Shown here piece by piece: positions 1-7,594 of a stretch of 22,176 nt of DNA; position 1 is the stretch's first letter; every line of letters begins with the position of its first letter. The translations under genes were made by a program, and so were the position numbers. Origin of the DNA: CAYSLC01 sp964431545. Lineage in GTDB: Bacteria; Desulfobacterota; Desulfobacteria; Desulfobacterales; JAABSP01. The stretch spans positions 1 through 22,176 of the forward strand of contig CAYSLC010000077.1 in the NCBI GenBank assembly GCA_964431545.1, written 5' to 3'. The notes beneath the pieces were generated by a model that made no database searches, had not been told where the DNA came from, and saw only the letters and a program-made list of their open reading frames with translations.

Positions 1-2108
1 AGCTTCTCCGAATTGATGGGTTTGGAGACATAGGCGTCCATACCGGCCCGGAGAAACCGCTCTTCGTCCCCCCGCATGGCATGGGCGGTCATGGCGATGA
101 TGGGGATGTGCCGTTCCCGGCTGTCTTCCCGGATGCGCCGGGCCGCCTGGAGGCCGTCCATGACCGGCATCTCGATGTCCATGAGGACGAGATCGAACCG
201 CTCCTTCCCGAAAGCCGCCAGGGCCTCCTCGCCGTTTCCGACGGAGACCACATGGTGGCCCTTCCTCTCCAGCAGGATCATGGCCAGCTTCCGGTTGAAG
301 GTGTTGTCATCGGCCAGAAGGATCTTCAGCGGCCGCCCCCGTGAGGCGCCATTCCCCGACTCCGTCCGTTCTTTCCCCGGCGGCGCCCCCTGCCCGGCCA
401 GGGAATCGACCCGCCTGAGACCGAGGGTGACGGTGAAGGTGCTCCCCGAGCCCGGGGCGCTGTCCACCCGGATGTCGCCCCCCATCATGCGGACCAGTTG
501 GCGGGAGATGGCCAGCCCCAGGCCCGTGCCGCCGAATCTCCTTGTGGTGGAGGAATCGACCTGGGAAAAGGGCTCGAAGACGGCGGCCAGCTTTTCGGGC
601 GGGATGCCGACGCCGGTGTCCGACACACGGAACCGGAGGGCCGCCCGGTTCCCGGCCCCCCTCCCGGCGTCCACCCGGAAATGGACCCATCCGGCCTCGG
701 TGAACTTGATGGCGTTGCCCAGGAGATTGAACATCACCTGGCGCAACCTCGCCAGATCCCCCTCCACCCGGTCGGGGGTCTCCGGCGTTACATGGAAGAC
801 CAGATCCAGTCCCTTCTCCTCGGCCTTGGGCCGGAAGAGATCGACGAGTTCCCGCAGCTCCCCGTGGAGATTGAAAGCGGTGGTTTCCAGCGAAAGCTTG
901 CCGGCCTCGATTTTGGAAAGATCTAAAATGTCGTTGATCACCAACAGCAGGTGCTCTGCGGAAGTTTTGACGTATTGGAGGTTCTTTCGCTGGACAGGGC
1001 TCAGACGGGTGTCGAGGGTGAGGTCCGTGAACCCGATGACGGCGTTCATCGGGGTGCGGATCTCGTGGCTCATGACCGCCAGGAACCGGCTCTTGGCGAT
1101 ATTGGCCGCCTCGGCCGCCTCCTTGGCCGCCACGAGCTTCTCATAGGATCCCTTCCGGTCCAGCTCCGCCGACACCCGCTGGGCGAAGATCTCCAGAATG
1201 GAGGAGACCACGGTGTGCTCCTCGATGGGCCTCCGGAACAGGACCGCGACCACCCCCACGGTGGCGCCGTCCGCGTTGTCGATGGTTTTGCCGATATAGC
1301 TCTCGATCTTCTGCTCCGTCAGCATGCGGTCCTCGGGGAAGAGACGGGTGATCTCCCGGGGGTAGATGCAGCTCTTTCTGCGGATCGCCTCCTCGCAGGG
1401 GGTTCCGGCCAGTGCATAGACGAAGTTGTCGATGATCCTGCCGTCCAGATTGAAAGCGAGCGTCTCGATATGGCGCCGGTCCTCGGTCCATCGCCCGATC
1501 AACACGGCGTCCGCCTTGAGGGAGGCCCCCAGATAGGTGACCAGGGAGCGGAAGAAGGTGTCCCCGGTCTCCGCGGAGACCCCCTTGGCGATGCTGAGAA
1601 TCATATTTTCGGTGCGCTTTCGGTCGACGATGTTCTCCACCATGGCGACGAAATGGCGGGGCCGTCTCTCCTCGTCCCGGGCCAGGGAGACCGTCACCTC
1701 GCCCCAGACGGCCCGGCCGTCCTTCCGGAGGTACTTCTTCTCCCGGGACCACGACTCGATTTCGCCGTTTATGATCCTTCGGTTGAGATTGGTGCTCATG
1801 CCCCGGAAATCGGGATGGGTCACATCCTCCACCCGGCATCCGAGGAGTTCCGCCTCGGTGTACCCCAGGAACCGGCAGAGGGATCGATTGACCATGAGAA
1901 ACCGGCCTTCCGGGATGTCACATTGGCAGATCCCGACGGGGGCGTTGTCCACCGTGGCCCGGTAGAGCGCCTCGCTCTTCCGGAGGTCGCTTTCCACCCG
2001 CTCCTTCCGGGACAGCTCGTCCCGCAGGCGCCGGATCTCCTCCCGGAGCCCCTCGGTCTCTTCCGTGTCGATCCGTCGGTCCGGGGCATTGTCGATCATT
2101 GACGTCAT
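1..2108 (-). CDS. Hybrid sensor histidine kinase (PAS-GAF-HisKA-HATPase-REC), 3' end cut by window edge
   Basis: One open frame runs through the whole stretch and leaves the window at its left edge, so the C-terminus is missing. About 702 residues are visible. In order: a short charged coiled coil, a PAS domain (about 30-150), a GAF-like sensor domain (about 165-325), HisKA with the H-box FLAVMSHEIRTPMN (phospho-His about 348), and HATPase_c with N-box LLGNAIKFT (Asn about 465) plus DTGVGIP and GTGLGLAI. A receiver domain starts near 592 with LADD and the phospho-acceptor in LVLMDIEMP (Asp about 644). No membrane segment is visible, so it should sense a cytoplasmic signal. The start ATG at 2108 has a weak GAGG eight bases upstream; a second in-frame ATG lies at 2099. 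The visible REC reaches its conserved SKPI, so a further domain (second REC or Hpt) may lie outside. Ligand and partner are unknown. Confidence 0.93.
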   Translation of the reverse strand, partial: MTSMIDNAPDRRIDTEETEGLREEIRRLRDELSRKERVESDLRKSEALYRATVDNAPVGICQCDIPEGRFLMVNRSLCRFLGYTEAELLGCRVEDVTHPDFRGMSTNLNRRIINGEIESWSREKKYLRKDGRAVWGEVTVSLARDEERRPRHFVAMVENIVDRKRTENMILSIAKGVSAETGDTFFRSLVTYLGASLKADAVLIGRWTEDRRHIETLAFNLDGRIIDNFVYALAGTPCEEAIRRKSCIYPREITRLFPEDRMLTEQKIESYIGKTIDNADGATVGVVAVLFRRPIEEHTVVSSILEIFAQRVSAELDRKGSYEKLVAAKEAAEAANIAKSRFLAVMSHEIRTPMNAVIGFTDLTLDTRLSPVQRKNLQYVKTSAEHLLLVINDILDLSKIEAGKLSLETTAFNLHGELRELVDLFRPKAEEKGLDLVFHVTPETPDRVEGDLARLRQVMFNLLGNAIKFTEAGWVHFRVDAGRGAGNRAALRFRVSDTGVGIPPEKLAAVFEPFSQVDSSTTRRFGGTGLGLAISRQLVRMMGGDIRVDSAPGSGSTFTVTLGLRRVDSLAGQGAPPGKERTESGNGASRGRPLKILLADDNTFNRKLAMILLERKGHHVVSVGNGEEALAAFGKERFDLVLMDIEMPVMDGLQAARRIREDSRERHIPIIAMTAHAMRGDEERFLRAGMDAYVSKPINSEK

Positions 2109-2178
2109 CCAATGAGCCTCGTGGAGGCGGCCGTTGGCGGAGCCGGCTCCTCCCACGGGGTGCCGGCCGGTTGGCCGC

Positions 2179-2207
2179 ATGGTACCCATTTCACGGTCGA
2201 ATCGCAA
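2179..2207 (-). promoter_or_regulatory. Candidate sigma-70 promoter for the histidine kinase
   Basis: Reading the minus strand, TTGCGA (2207-2202) is followed after 17 bases by TACCAT (2184-2179), each matching four of six consensus bases. This would give a leader of about 65 nt before the kinase ATG. The leader includes a perfect 12-bp palindrome at 2139-2150. The match is modest and rests on position and spacing only. Confidence 0.3.
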
Positions 2208-2317
2208 TGCCGATTCCCACCCCGCGCCGTCCATCGTCATCGATTCAAACTTCCCCGGGACCGTACCGCGCCGTCCGGTCCCGGCCCACGGCCTCGGCCC
2301 GGCGCCGCCGGAACCTT

Positions 2318-2347
2318 TTGACACCGCTTCCCGATTCGGGGTATGGT
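2318..2347 (+). promoter_or_regulatory. Sigma-70 promoter for the tyrosine phosphatase gene
   Basis: A perfect -35 TTGACA (2318-2323) is followed after 18 bases by TATGGT (2342-2347, four of six). Transcription would start near 2354. This argues that the long upstream extension of the phosphatase frame (ATG at 2134) is not translated. The rest of the 2109-2385 intergenic region holds no gene that I can support. Confidence 0.55.
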
Positions 2348-2385
2348 GGCGGCTGAACCGTAGGAACAACACGGGAGAAAAGGAT

Positions 2386-3048
2386 ATCAGAATTCTTGGC
2401 TATTTCATCCTCTTGGCGGGCCTCGGCGGACTGGCGGCGCCCCTGGCCGCCGGAAGCGGAGACCAATGGGGGGCCGCCGTCGCCGGCGGCGGCATTCTCG
2501 TGGTCCTGGGCCTTGTCTTGATCCGGTTCTCGCCCGTGCGGCGGATCACCCGCCCCGATAAGCTCCAGGCCGCCCCGGATCGGATCGGATCGATCCTCGT
2601 GGTCTGCACCGGCAACATCTGTCGCAGCCCCATGGCCGAGGGTCTGCTGCGGAAAAAGCTGGTCTCCGCGGGGCTGGGGGATATCCAGGTCTCCTCCGCC
2701 GGGGTCATGGGGCTGGAAGGCCGCCCCCCGACCGATCCGGCCATCGAGGTCTGTTCGTCCCGGGGGGTGGACATCTCCGGGTTCCGGGCCGCCTCGCTGA
2801 ACCGGGAGATGGTGGTCTCGGCAGACCTGATCCTGGTGATGGAGCACCACCACTTCCGGTTCATCGCCCGCCGGTACCCCGAGGGGAAGAAGAAGGTGGC
2901 GCTCCTGGGCGCCTTCGACCCCGTGGAGCCCGGAACCGAGATCGAGGATCCCATCGAAATGCCCGTGACTCAGTACCAGGAGACCCTGGTCCGCATCGAA
3001 CGGTGCGCCGACGCCTTCGTCTACTGGGTGCTGGACGCCCGGTTTTGA
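2386..3048 (+). CDS. Low-molecular-weight protein tyrosine phosphatase with N-terminal membrane hairpin
   Basis: The C-terminal about 150 residues are a complete LMW-PTP domain. The P-loop is VVCTGNICRSPMAE (the CX5R nucleophile loop) and the general-acid region is EDPIEMP. These enzymes dephosphorylate protein tyrosines and often act on bacterial tyrosine kinases that control polysaccharide export. Two hydrophobic segments precede the domain (from about YFILLAGLGGLAAPLA and GGGILVVLGLVLIRF), so the catalytic domain should be membrane-tethered and face the cytoplasm. The start is unresolved. No ATG, GTG or TTG with a ribosome site lies between the promoter at 2318-2347 and the first membrane segment. 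A GGGAG at 2373-2377 precedes ATC (2386) by eight bases, and AAGGA precedes ATT (2392) by seven. TTG at 2413 has no ribosome site, and ATG at 2134 lies upstream of the promoter. The product is certain from the P-loop; the 5' boundary is not. Confidence 0.85.
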   Translation: MRILGYFILLAGLGGLAAPLAAGSGDQWGAAVAGGGILVVLGLVLIRFSPVRRITRPDKLQAAPDRIGSILVVCTGNICRSPMAEGLLRKKLVSAGLGDIQVSSAGVMGLEGRPPTDPAIEVCSSRGVDISGFRAASLNREMVVSADLILVMEHHHFRFIARRYPEGKKKVALLGAFDPVEPGTEIEDPIEMPVTQYQETLVRIERCADAFVYWVLDARF

Positions 3049-3078
3049 TCCGACCGATCCCGGATCGAAACCATCGAT

Positions 3079-3220
3079 TCCGGCGGTTCGATCAGGGGGN
3101 NNNNNNNNNNNNNNNNNNNNNNNNNNNNNNNNNNNNNNNNNNNNNNNNNNNNNNNNNNNNNNNNNNNNNNNNNNNNNNNNNNNNNNNNNNNNNNNNNNNT
3201 CCGGCGGTTCGATCAGGGGG
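3079..3220. other. Scaffold gap (100 N, 3100-3199) flanked by an identical 21-bp sequence
   Basis: The 21 bases immediately left of the Ns (3079-3099) and the 21 immediately right (3200-3220) are identical. This is the signature of two contigs ending in the same k-mer overlap that the scaffolder did not merge. The true gap is then probably zero. The phosphatase gene and tsaD would be convergent with about 50 bp between stops, and no gene would be missing. The tsaD stop codon lies inside the right copy, so both genes are complete. Confidence 0.85.
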
Positions 3221-4217
3221 AACGGGAGTAGACATCGGCGTCCAGGGGGGCGCGCTCCCCGGCCGCCAGCCGGTGGTAACCCGCCGCGGCGATCATGGCG
3301 GCATTGTCGCCGCAGAGTTCCACCGGCGGGATATGGACGCGGATCCCCGACCCGGCCGCCGCATCGGTCACCCGCTCCCGCAGGCGGGGGTTGGCCGCCA
3401 CCCCCCCCACCAGGGCTAGATGGCCGCACCTCCGGACTTCGGCCGCCCGGACGATCTTGTGGCAGAGCACATCCACCACGGCCTCCTGGAACCCCGCCGC
3501 GATATGGACCATCTCCTCCCCGCCGATCCCGTCGATCCCCCCCAGGGTCCGAAGGTGCCGGTTCACCGCGGTCTTCAGGCCGCTGAAGCTGAAATCGAAA
3601 TTCTCCTTGTCGAGGTAGGCCCGGGGAAACGGGACCTTTCGGGGATCGCCCCCCTCGGCCATCCGACTGAGCACCCCGCCGCCCGGATACCCGAGCCCCA
3701 GCATTTTGGCCACCTTGTCGAAGGCCTCGCCGGCCGCGTCGTCCCGGGTCCGTCCCAGCAGCTCACGGGCCATCGGGCCGGCCACGTGGTAGACGGCCGT
3801 GTGCCCCCCCGAGGCGAGGAGGGCCACGAAGGGGTAGGCGGGCGGATCGGTCCCCAGGAAGACCGACTGGAGGTGGCCCTCCAGATGGTCCACCCCCACC
3901 CAGGCGATCCCCCGGGCGTAGGCGTAGGCCTTGGCAAAGGAGAACCCCACCAGCAGGGAGCCGATAAGCCCCGGCCCCTGGGTGGCGGCCACGCCGTCGA
4001 CCGGTTTGGGGCCCGCCCCGGCCTGGTCCAGTGCCGCCGTCACCGTGGGGAGGATCGCCTCGATGTGCTTCCGGGAGGCCAGCTCCGGCACCACCCCGCC
4101 GTAGGGGTGGTGGACCCGGGCCTGGGAGGCGACCACCGAGGAGAGGATCTCCCGTCCGTCCCGCACCACCGCGGCGGCCGTCTCGTCGCAGGAGGATTCG
4201 ATGCCCAGGACGATCAC
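3213..4217 (-). CDS. tsaD: tRNA N6-adenosine threonylcarbamoyltransferase TsaD
   Basis: This 334-residue protein has the family's normal length. It transfers the threonylcarbamoyl group from TC-AMP to A37 of ANN-decoding tRNAs, with TsaB and TsaE as partners in bacteria. Visible motifs are the N-terminal IESSCDETAAAVV, HHPYGGVVPELASRKH, the metal-binding pair H111 and H115 in VDHLEGHLQSVF, the nucleotide loop ASGGHT, VGGVAANPRLRERV, and the C-terminal CGDNAAMIAAAGY. The start is GTG at 4217; its GTGA overlaps the stop of the upstream glycan-transferase fusion, which implies translational coupling. The stop codon lies in the duplicated 21-bp flank of the scaffold gap, but the C-terminal sequence is complete. 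tsaB and tsaE are not in the window. Confidence 0.97.
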   Translation of the reverse strand: MIVLGIESSCDETAAAVVRDGREILSSVVASQARVHHPYGGVVPELASRKHIEAILPTVTAALDQAGAGPKPVDGVAATQGPGLIGSLLVGFSFAKAYAYARGIAWVGVDHLEGHLQSVFLGTDPPAYPFVALLASGGHTAVYHVAGPMARELLGRTRDDAAGEAFDKVAKMLGLGYPGGGVLSRMAEGGDPRKVPFPRAYLDKENFDFSFSGLKTAVNRHLRTLGGIDGIGGEEMVHIAAGFQEAVVDVLCHKIVRAAEVRRCGHLALVGGVAANPRLRERVTDAAAGSGIRVHIPPVELCGDNAAMIAAAGYHRLAAGERAPLDADVYSRSP

Positions 4218-6163
4218 AGGCCCCCCCCGGTCCGTTGCCCAGAGGAGAGGTGGTCGGTTTGCCCGGATGCGTCGACGGAGGCCGTCCGGACGGGGGCGCT
4301 CCGCTCCCGGGTTCCCACGGCCCGGAGACTACGGGCGGGGGACTCCAAGTCCAACGGCTCCAGGCAGATGGTGAACTGCTTCAGGAAGAGGCCATGGGCC
4401 TTGCAGAACCGCCTGACCCCCTCCAGGCACCGATCCTCCTTATGATTGAAGGAGATGAGCATGCCCGTGAACCGATGTTTCTCCAAAAGCTTCGGCGCGT
4501 CCGCAAAGGCGCCGAGAATCGGGTATCCCTGGAGCTTTTTCCCCTTCTTGAGGGGATCGTCATCGATGAACCCCACCGGTTTGATGTGGTGGACCTTGTT
4601 GTTGATGATCTCCCGCAGCAGGATCTCCCCGCCCCGGCCGGCGCCGTAGATGAGGACCGTCTCCCCGGACAGGGTCCGCCGCTTCATGGTGTCCAGGGAG
4701 ATCCGGAAGGAGCCCCGGGTCCCCAGCAGGAGGCCGGTGGTCAGCAGCCAGTCGATGACGAAGATCCCCTTCGAGAAGTCTTCGAACCGGTAGATGAAGG
4801 TGACCGCCGCCACCGACAGGAGCGTGGCGAGGAAAGAGGCCTTCACATAACCGAAGACGTCGTCGGTGCTCAGGAATCGCCAGAACCCCCGGTAGATCCC
4901 CGCCACAAAGAAGGCCACGAACTTGCAGATGATCACCGCCGGCAGGGAGTGGAGGAAGACCCGGAAGAACCGGACGAACTCCTCCCCCGAATACCGGAGT
5001 CGATAGGAGAGGTAATAGGCGAAGGCGATGAGGCAGAAGTCGAGGATCACCAGCGCCATCTGCCGCTTGTAGGTCAACTCGAGAAGAATGGGCGTGTAGG
5101 AGCGGTTCCGGAGCAGACAGAACTCCCGTTCGGGATAGATTCGGAGCTGGGCCAGGTAGATCCCCATCAACAGCACCGATAACAGGAGGGGAATGATCAC
5201 CGCCGGGGAGGAGAAAGCGTCGTTCCGGGCCACGAACAGGGCCGACAGTCCGGAGATGGCGCCCACCCCGTAGAGGAAGAGCACCGCCCCCCGTTCGGTG
5301 AACCCCACCAGCACCAGGCGGTGGGAGGTGTGGTCCCGCCCCCCCACGGAGGCGCTCCGTCCGCTCAGCAGCCGGATCAGGGTCACCAGGGTGGTGTCCA
5401 GAAGGGGGACCATAAGGACCATCACGGGGACGGCATAGGCCGACAGGACGTTGCCGTCGACCCGCTGGGCGTAGTGGAGGGAGAGCAGGGCCAGGTGGAA
5501 TCCGATCACCATGCTGCCGCAATCCCCCATGAAGATGGACGCGGGATGGAAGTTGAAGACCAAAAAGGCGGCCAGGGCCCCGGCCAGGATCAGTGCCGCG
5601 GCGGATGCGTCGGGGACCGCCCCGGTAAAGAGGCCGGCCAGGTACAGGGCCGCGATGAGTCCCACGCCGGCGCACAGCCCGTCCATGTTGTCCAGGAGAT
5701 TGAAGGCGTTGGTGATGCCCACGATCCAGACGATGGTCACCAGGGTGTCCACGGTCAGGGAGGTGAACCATTGGAGCCGGAACCCCAGAAAGGCGATCAG
5801 GGAGGCGGTCAGAATCTGTCCCACCAGCTTTGTGTGGGGCTTGATGCGGAGAAAATCATCCAGAAGGCCCAGGGCGAAGAGGAGGGCCGACCCCAGGATG
5901 AGGGCCGCCCAGAGGGAGGCCGGTTGAAGGGGCAGGCTGTATCTGCCCGGTTGGGGAAAGAGATCGGTGAAATCGGCGCCGGCAAACAGGGGGACGGCGG
6001 CGGAAAGGAAAATGGCGATCCCGCCCAGAAGCGCCGTGGGCCGTTTATGCCAGCGGTCCAGGTGGGGATTGTCCATCCAGCCGAACCGGACGGCCAAATA
6101 CCGGACCAGGGGGGTCAGGAGGATGCAGAGGGAAAAAGAGACGAGAAAGGGGAGATAGCGCAT
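4214..6163 (-). CDS. Fusion: WecA/MraY-type polyprenyl-phosphate sugar-1-phosphate transferase + FlaA1/CapD-like N-terminal membrane and NAD-binding half
   Basis: The protein has 649 residues. Residues about 1-340 form a multi-spanning WecA-type enzyme that loads a HexNAc-1-phosphate on undecaprenyl phosphate. It carries LLDDFLRI (D102, D103), NAFNLLDNMDGL (D158, D161), FMGDCGS (D214) and the His motif RDHTSHR (H278, H281). Residues about 365-600 match the front half of FlaA1/CapD polysaccharide proteins: four membrane helices, then a Rossmann segment LIYGAGRGGEILLREI followed by GFIDDDPLKKGKKLQGYPILG. The catalytic SDR epimerase/dehydratase domain that normally follows in FlaA1/CapD is absent. 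The protein ends after a low-complexity tail of about 45 residues. ATG at 6163 is the only good start, though its ribosome site is weak. The stop overlaps the tsaD start. It probably initiates a surface glycan. The NAD-binding half may be regulatory or may bind a partner enzyme. Confidence 0.92.
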   Translation of the reverse strand: MRYLPFLVSFSLCILLTPLVRYLAVRFGWMDNPHLDRWHKRPTALLGGIAIFLSAAVPLFAGADFTDLFPQPGRYSLPLQPASLWAALILGSALLFALGLLDDFLRIKPHTKLVGQILTASLIAFLGFRLQWFTSLTVDTLVTIVWIVGITNAFNLLDNMDGLCAGVGLIAALYLAGLFTGAVPDASAAALILAGALAAFLVFNFHPASIFMGDCGSMVIGFHLALLSLHYAQRVDGNVLSAYAVPVMVLMVPLLDTTLVTLIRLLSGRSASVGGRDHTSHRLVLVGFTERGAVLFLYGVGAISGLSALFVARNDAFSSPAVIIPLLLSVLLMGIYLAQLRIYPEREFCLLRNRSYTPILLELTYKRQMALVILDFCLIAFAYYLSYRLRYSGEEFVRFFRVFLHSLPAVIICKFVAFFVAGIYRGFWRFLSTDDVFGYVKASFLATLLSVAAVTFIYRFEDFSKGIFVIDWLLTTGLLLGTRGSFRISLDTMKRRTLSGETVLIYGAGRGGEILLREIINNKVHHIKPVGFIDDDPLKKGKKLQGYPILGAFADAPKLLEKHRFTGMLISFNHKEDRCLEGVRRFCKAHGLFLKQFTICLEPLDLESPARSLRAVGTRERSAPVRTASVDASGQTDHLSSGQRTGGGL

Positions 6164-6270
6164 GGATCATTCGGGCACGTCCGGGGACCGAGACGATGGC
6201 GGTCGCCGGGTCCGGTCGGTGTTTCCCTGGGGTTCGATCACGCCTGCCCGGCGCCGGCCGCTCCCGGCCC

Positions 6271-6396
6271 TCAGTCGCGGCAGGGGGATTTGCCCCCGTG
6301 GCCCTTTGCGATCCATGCCGCCAGCCTCGCCAGGGCCCGCCGGAGCCCGCTTTTGGGGATCTTTGCGGCGGGCTCGGCCCGGTCGGTCCCCTTCAT
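6271..6396 (-). CDS. Small ORF (41 aa) overlapping the purM stop, function unknown
   Basis: An ATG at 6396 overlaps the purM stop as ATGA, the usual geometry of translational coupling. It opens a 41-residue frame ending at TGA 6273-6271. The product is basic, with an amphipathic helical stretch LRRALARLAAWIAKG followed by a Gly/Lys-rich end with one Cys (GGKSPCRD). I do not recognise a family. Support is the coupling, the amphipathic pattern and the otherwise gene-free 230 bases between purM and the downstream fusion gene. In GC-rich DNA an ORF this short can also be chance. The 107 bases from 6270 to 6164 show nothing else. Confidence 0.4.
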   Translation of the reverse strand: MKGTDRAEPAAKIPKSGLRRALARLAAWIAKGHGGKSPCRD

Positions 6397-7439
6397 CCCA
6401 TCCACTGGATCCGCTCCTGGCCGCCCTTGCGTTCCACGATCTCCCCGATGACGAAGGCGTTCTCGTTCATGGCCCGGAGCCGCTGAAGGATCTCCGGAAC
6501 CGTTTTTTCCGGCACCAGGGCCACGATGCCGATGCCGTTGTTGAAGGTGCGGAGCATCTCCGCATCGGTCACATCGCCCGCCTCCTGGAGGAACCGGAAG
6601 ACCGGCGGCACCTCCCAGCTCCCCCGGTGAAGCACCACGCCGCAGGCGTCCGGGATGACCCGAACCACGTTCTCCACGAGGCCGCCGCCGGTGATGTGGG
6701 CCAAACCGTGGATGGGCAGGTCCCGGATGAGCCGTTGAATGGTCTCCGAATAGATGCGGGTGGGGGTGAGCAGCTCTTCGCCGAGGGTCTTCCCCAGCTC
6801 CGGCACATGGCTGTCCACGGTCAGCTTGAGGACGTCGAAGCAGATCTTGCGAACCAGGGAATAGCCGTTGCTGTGGAGCCCGCTGGAGGGGATACTCACC
6901 AGCATATGGCCCACCCCGATCTCGGAGCCGTCGATGATCTTGGCGTTGTCCACGATCCCCACCACGAACCCGGCCAGATCATACTCGTTCTCCGAATAGA
7001 AGCCGGGCATCTCGGCGGTCTCCCCGCCGATGAGGGCGCAGTGGGCCTGCGTGCAGCCGTCGGCGATCCCCTCGATGATCTCCGTGGCCACCCGGTTGTC
7101 GAGCCGGCCCATGGAGAGATAGTCGAGGAAGAAGAGGGGTTTGGCCCCTTGCACGGCGATGTCGTTGACGCACATGGCCACCAGGTCGACGCCGACGGTG
7201 TTGTGGCGGCCGGTCATGAAGGCGATCTTGAGTTTCGTTCCCACCCCGTCGGTGGAGCTGACCAGCACCGGACGCTCGATGTTGGCCACGTTGAGGGAGA
7301 AGAGCCCTCCGAATCCGCCGATCTCGCCCATGACCCCGGATCTCGGGGTCCGTTTGGTGATCTCCTTGATCCGACGGACCAGATCGTTGGCCTTGTCGAT
7401 ATTCACGCCCGCCGCCGCGTAACTGAGGGATTCCGCCAT
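6393..7439 (-). CDS. purM: Phosphoribosylformylglycinamidine cyclo-ligase (AIR synthetase)
   Basis: This 348-residue enzyme closes FGAM to aminoimidazole ribotide using ATP, the fifth step of purine synthesis. Family features are the N-terminal SYAAAGVNIDKANDLVRRIK, the glycine-rich GGFGGLFSLN, DGVGTKLKIAF, HNTVGVDLVAMCVNDI, and LIGGETAEMPGFY, followed by the AIRS C-terminal domain with HITGGGLVENV. ATG at 7439 is chosen because AGGAGAG lies eight bases upstream and family members begin here. The frame stays open for 25 more codons to 7514, but that extension would run through the promoter region. The gene heads the minus-strand cluster and diverges from alaC. No purN follows; a 41-codon ORF does. 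Confidence 0.97.
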   Translation of the reverse strand: MAESLSYAAAGVNIDKANDLVRRIKEITKRTPRSGVMGEIGGFGGLFSLNVANIERPVLVSSTDGVGTKLKIAFMTGRHNTVGVDLVAMCVNDIAVQGAKPLFFLDYLSMGRLDNRVATEIIEGIADGCTQAHCALIGGETAEMPGFYSENEYDLAGFVVGIVDNAKIIDGSEIGVGHMLVSIPSSGLHSNGYSLVRKICFDVLKLTVDSHVPELGKTLGEELLTPTRIYSETIQRLIRDLPIHGLAHITGGGLVENVVRVIPDACGVVLHRGSWEVPPVFRFLQEAGDVTDAEMLRTFNNGIGIVALVPEKTVPEILQRLRAMNENAFVIGEIVERKGGQERIQWMG

Positions 7440-7508
7440 GTAAGAGACTCTCCTGAACCGGTTCCGAGGTTGCCGTACACGATCAGAAGTAGCGCCAATG
7501 GACAATAA

Positions 7509-7530
7509 TGTCAAAACAAATTTTTTGACA
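7509..7530. promoter_or_regulatory. Inverted repeat formed by two divergent -35 boxes between purM and alaC
   Basis: The arms TGTCAAAA (7509-7516) and TTTTGACA (7523-7530) are perfect complements around a 6-base AT-rich spacer. Each arm carries a TTGACA -35 hexamer, one facing purM (7514-7509) and one facing alaC (7525-7530). Seventeen bases downstream lie TACTTC on the purM side and TAAGTA on the alaC side, both poor -10 matches. The arrangement fits divergent promoters sharing an operator, so a regulator bound here could affect purine and threonine-branch genes together. It may also simply be two adjacent promoters. Confidence 0.5.
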
Positions 7531-7594
7531 TCAAATGCGCCATGGGGTAAGTAAATCGGCTAGTTTTTGGTTCGAATCGACCATGAGGAGCGCC

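Noticed and set aside
951..2102. Long plus-strand open frame of 383 codons opposite the histidine kinase
   Set aside because: It is antisense to a clear kinase with H-box, N-box and receiver motifs; the composition (Gly, Pro, Asp, His-rich) is typical of an antisense shadow in GC-rich DNA.
2134..2385. Extension of the phosphatase frame upstream to an ATG at 2134
   Set aside because: It spans a perfect TTGACA promoter and reads as low-complexity Pro/Arg sequence with no family similarity.
7535..7594. Earlier starts for alaC (7535 and 7583)
   Set aside because: No ribosome site, overlap with the divergent promoter region, and homologues begin near 7595.
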